A stretch of 64,000 bases of DNA from an uncultured Pelagibacteraceae bacterium (GTDB lineage Bacteria > Pseudomonadota > Alphaproteobacteria > Pelagibacterales > Pelagibacteraceae): NCBI GenBank assembly GCA_902592445.1, contig CACJEN010000002.1, positions 1 to 64,000 on the forward strand, read 5' to 3'. The notes below the pieces were generated by a model. The model was not told the DNA's origin. It ran no database searches and was given only the letters and a program-made list of their open reading frames with translations. The translations under genes were made by a program, and so were the position numbers. Of this stretch, positions 61,150-64,000 are shown one piece after another (the first letter of the stretch is position 1; every line of letters begins with the position of its first letter).

Positions 61150-61152
61150 TTT

Positions 61153-62193
61153 ATGACTAAAGTAGGAGAACACATTACTTTAGATATAATTGGTACAAAT
61201 AAAGAGTACGAACCTGCTTTCTTTGAAAAATTAGTTTATAAAATAGCAAAGGTTGCAAAAGTAACAGTTTTAGAAATTTCAAAATATAAATTTGAACCTC
61301 AAGGCTTTACACTTGTAGCACTTCTCGCCGAAAGCCATATAAGTTTTCACACTTTTCCAGAAAAAGGTATAATTAGTTTTGATTTCTTTACGTGTGGAAA
61401 AGTTTCACCTTCTGTTGCATTGAAAATTATTAAAGAGGAAATTCAACATACAAATATAATTAAAAAAGAATTCAATAGAGATACAATTGATCTTTACCAT
61501 GATAATTATAGCTCACCTGGTTTAAACAAAGCATATGTAGTAAATAAAGTTTTAGAAAATTTTAAATCTAAAGTTGGTCAATATATTGAAATTCTTGATT
61601 TGGAACAATTTGGAAAAGCATTATTTATTGATAATGAAATACAAGTAGCAGAAAGTGATGAACATCTTTATAGCTCAACATTCGTTAATTCTGGGCTCAA
61701 ATTAAATTCAAAAAAAGAAAAGGCAGCAATTATTGGAGGAGGAGATGGTGGAGTTGCAAGAGAATGTATTTCACAAAACTTTGGTTTTATAGATTGGTTT
61801 GAATTGGATCCCGAGGTAGTTGATGTATGCGATAAACATTTGAGCAAAATAGGTGAAAAGGCTACTGAAAAAAATTCAGTAAAGTGTGTATGGGGAGATG
61901 CTTTTGAAAGCATAAAATCTATTAAAGATGATACTTACGATCAAATATTTGTTGATTTAAATGATGATCAATTTTGTATAGATCTAGCAGCAAAAAATAT
62001 GGAGTCTTTAGTGAGAATTTTAAAACCTAAAGGAGTTATTACAGCGCAGGTTGGAAGCCAAGATAAAAAACCAAAACAGGTTGATAGTTGGTTAAATGTT
62101 TTTAATGAAAATTTTGGAAATACACAACTTTCAAGAGTTTATATCCCAAGTTTTGATTGTGCTTGGAACTTTTCTTCATCAATAAATCATTAA
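61153..62193 (+). CDS. Fused S-adenosylmethionine decarboxylase (SpeD)-spermidine synthase (SpeE)
   Basis: N-terminal SpeD LLAESHISFHTFPEKGIISFDFFTCG; C-terminal SpeE AAIIGGGDGGVARECI...FELDPEVVDVCDKHL...YDQIFVDLNDD in one ORF. Confidence 0.9.
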   Translation: MTKVGEHITLDIIGTNKEYEPAFFEKLVYKIAKVAKVTVLEISKYKFEPQGFTLVALLAESHISFHTFPEKGIISFDFFTCGKVSPSVALKIIKEEIQHTNIIKKEFNRDTIDLYHDNYSSPGLNKAYVVNKVLENFKSKVGQYIEILDLEQFGKALFIDNEIQVAESDEHLYSSTFVNSGLKLNSKKEKAAIIGGGDGGVARECISQNFGFIDWFELDPEVVDVCDKHLSKIGEKATEKNSVKCVWGDAFESIKSIKDDTYDQIFVDLNDDQFCIDLAAKNMESLVRILKPKGVITAQVGSQDKKPKQVDSWLNVFNENFGNTQLSRVYIPSFDCAWNFSSSINH

Positions 62194-62252
62194 TTTTTCT
62201 TTTTAAATATCAATATTTGTGAAATAATAAATTTTATTATTTTGGAGGAAAA

Positions 62253-63104
62253 ATGAATAAATTTAAAACATTAGGATTAGGAATTTTAATTTCCTTTTTC
62301 TTAACTATCTCTTCAAATGCAGACTCTATTAAAATTGGAACAGAAGGTGCTTACCCTCCTTGGAATTCTAAAGATGCTTCCGGAAACCTAATTGGTTTTG
62401 AAGTTGAGCTTGCAAATGAACTATGCAAAATCATGAAAGCTGAGTGTACAATCGTCGAACAGGATTGGGATGGAATGATACCAGCTCTATTAATGAGAAA
62501 ATTTGATGCGATCATGGCCGGTATGTCAATTACTGCAGAAAGACAAAAAACAATTACTTTTTCTCAAGGTTACGCTGATGAAGTTGCTTCTTTAGCAGTA
62601 ATGAAAGGATCTGATCTTGAAGGAATGGATACGCCAGAAGGTATAAATTTATCTTTAGGTGGATCTGATGTTAAAAAAGCTCTTAAAACACTTACAGGTG
62701 CATTAGCTGGTAAAACAGTTTGTGTACAAACAGCTACAATTCACCAAAACTTTTTAGATTCAGGTGATGTAGGAAGTGTAAATGTAAGAACTTACAAAAC
62801 ACAAGACGAAGTTAATCTAGATCTAGCATCAGGAAGATGTGATGCTGCATTAGCAGCTGCTGTTGCTTTTACTGATTACGCTGATAAATCTGGTAAACCG
62901 GTTGTTCTAGTTGGACCTACTTTTTCAGGTGGTGCATTTGGAAATGGAGTAGGTGTTGGAATTAGACAAGGCGGAGATGATGCTATCGGAAAAAGAGATG
63001 CTAAACTTCTAAAAGATTTCAACAAAGCAATTGATAAAGCAAGAAAACAAGGAATTATTAGCAAACTTGCTATTAAACACTTTGGTTTCGACGCTTCTAT
63101 GTAA
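62253..63104 (+). CDS. Basic/polar amino acid ABC transporter substrate-binding protein (ArgT/HisJ-like)
   Basis: IGTEGAYPPWNSKDASGNLIGFEVELANELCKIM...WDGMIPALLMRKFDAIMAGMSITAERQKTITFSQGY; SD ggagg upstream. Confidence 0.92.
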   Translation: MNKFKTLGLGILISFFLTISSNADSIKIGTEGAYPPWNSKDASGNLIGFEVELANELCKIMKAECTIVEQDWDGMIPALLMRKFDAIMAGMSITAERQKTITFSQGYADEVASLAVMKGSDLEGMDTPEGINLSLGGSDVKKALKTLTGALAGKTVCVQTATIHQNFLDSGDVGSVNVRTYKTQDEVNLDLASGRCDAALAAAVAFTDYADKSGKPVVLVGPTFSGGAFGNGVGVGIRQGGDDAIGKRDAKLLKDFNKAIDKARKQGIISKLAIKHFGFDASM

Positions 63105-63114
63105 ATATTTCAGA

Positions 63115-63143
63115 TTTGGCGACTATATATTATAGTCGCCAAA
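63115..63143 (+). promoter_or_regulatory. Intercistronic perfect hairpin between substrate-binding protein and permease genes
   Basis: 13-bp inverted repeat TTTGGCGACTATA (63115-63127) / TATAGTCGCCAAA (63131-63143), 3-nt loop, ending 4 nt before the permease ATG. Confidence 0.85.
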
Positions 63144-63147
63144 ATCT

Positions 63148-63840
63148 ATGGAACTTCTAGCATTTGGTAAAACTGGTTGGGGTGATGAGTTATTTTATGC
63201 AACCCTAATGACTTTAGCTGTTTCAATAACAGCTATGTTAATCGGATTTTTCTTCGCACTTATTTTTACTCCTTTAAAATTATCAAAACACAAATCACTA
63301 AATTTAATTGGTAATTTTTACACTACAGTTATTAGAGGTGTTCCAGAATTATTGGTAATTTATCTTTTCTTTTTTGGTGGAAGTGGAGCAATAATGTTTG
63401 TTGCTTCTATGTTTGGTTATTATGAATATATTGAAATTAACGCATTTATTACTGGTTCGTTTGCAATAGGTATTATTTCAGGTGCTTATTCAACTGAAGT
63501 TTTTAGAGGAGCCATACAATCAATAGACAAAGGTCAGTTTGAGGCTTCAAAAGTTTTGGGGATAAAAAAACATATTCAATTTTATAAAATTATCCTTCCT
63601 CAAATGTTAAGACTTGCAATCCCAAATCTAAGCAATGTTTGGCAAATTACATTAAAAGATACCTCTTTAATTTCAGTAACTGGGTTAGTTGAAATTATGA
63701 GACAATCATACATTGCAGCTGGATCAACAAGAGATCCTTTGTTTTTTTACTCATTTGCAGCAGTTCTGTATTTATTATTAACGTACTTGAGTATGAAACT
63801 AATAAATAAATTGGAAATTAAATACAGTAGAGGATTTTAA
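63148..63840 (+). CDS. Amino acid ABC transporter permease (HisQ-like)
   Basis: FYTTVIRGVPELLVIYLFFFGGSGAIMF...GAYSTEVFRGAIQSIDKGQFEASKVLGIKKHIQFYKIILPQMLRLAIPNLSN. Confidence 0.92.
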   Translation: MELLAFGKTGWGDELFYATLMTLAVSITAMLIGFFFALIFTPLKLSKHKSLNLIGNFYTTVIRGVPELLVIYLFFFGGSGAIMFVASMFGYYEYIEINAFITGSFAIGIISGAYSTEVFRGAIQSIDKGQFEASKVLGIKKHIQFYKIILPQMLRLAIPNLSNVWQITLKDTSLISVTGLVEIMRQSYIAAGSTRDPLFFYSFAAVLYLLLTYLSMKLINKLEIKYSRGF

Positions 63841-64000
63841 ATGGATTTTGAATTGATGATTGGTAGCTTTCCTAAGTTATTAAGTGCAACTGTAATTACT
63901 CTGAAGCTTTTGTCATTATCCTTATTTTTTGGATTATTTATTGGTTTATTTTTTGCAATTTTAAGGATGAATAAAAATCCAATTGTAAATAAATTTGCAT
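63841..64000 (+). CDS. Amino acid ABC transporter permease (HisM-like), truncated at window end
   Basis: MDFELMIGSFPKLLSATVITLKLLSLSLFFGLFIGLFFAILRMNKNPIVNKFA; starts directly after the upstream stop. Confidence 0.8.
   Translation, partial: MDFELMIGSFPKLLSATVITLKLLSLSLFFGLFIGLFFAILRMNKNPIVNKFA

Noticed and set aside
58008-62193. Canonical methionine salvage (mtnK/B/C/D/E) operon
   Set aside because: Only mtnP, mtnA and a class II aldolase are visible; no MtnC/MtnD/MtnK motifs in the window. The full pathway cannot be excluded outside it.
1-64000. Prophage, transposon or integron
   Set aside because: No integrase, transposase, phage structural motifs or flanking repeats were recognised. The tRNA-Met has no adjacent integrase.

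Overview
The window is an AT-rich, densely packed bacterial chromosome segment. Gene content and style are consistent with an alphaproteobacterial SAR11/Pelagibacterales-like organism (inference, not tested). No mobile elements, CRISPR arrays or rRNA were seen. There is one tRNA-Met(CAU) at 57930-58006. Main blocks: (1) 1-5300, a methylated-osmolyte operon with a FAD/GcvT demethylase (5' truncated), a SAM methyltransferase, a Rieske oxygenase and an M24 protein strongly resembling the DMSP lyase DddP. (2) 5319-8292, an APS-kinase-like P-loop protein and a HxGH nucleotidyltransferase flanking a secreted beta-propeller/barrel protein. (3) 8302-16495, an enoyl-CoA hydratase, tandem CoA-binding proteins, and a second FAD/GcvT demethylase directly followed by etfB, etfA and ETF-QO. 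(4) 16496-21190, DUF2237, tandem 2OG-oxygenase-like paralogs, hisI, folE, an acuI-like reductase and a LysR regulator. (5) 21213-25226, a Fur-box-preceded Fe(III) ABC transporter operon containing an unannotated Cys-motif microprotein and an intercistronic hairpin. (6) 25310-32432, a CHASE2-PP2C phosphatase and a 1498-aa FecR-domain protein with about six 160-aa repeats. (7) 32435-52028, a surface polysaccharide locus. (8) 52030-57897, a third FAD/GcvT demethylase, GMP reductase, an FG-GAP/ASPIC protein and small secreted proteins. (9) 57930-62193, tRNA-Met, apt and an MTA-recycling/polyamine block (mtnP, mtnA, class II aldolase, fused SpeD-SpeE). (10) 62253-64000, a basic amino acid ABC transporter with an intercistronic hairpin. 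The most interesting candidates are the DddP/Rieske/demethylase operon, the polyamine-MTA shunt operon, the repeat-rich FecR protein next to the CHASE2 phosphatase, the kinase/nucleotidyltransferase trio in the polysaccharide locus, and convergent junctions that all have essentially zero spacing. All family calls come from reading motifs by eye; no database search was run.
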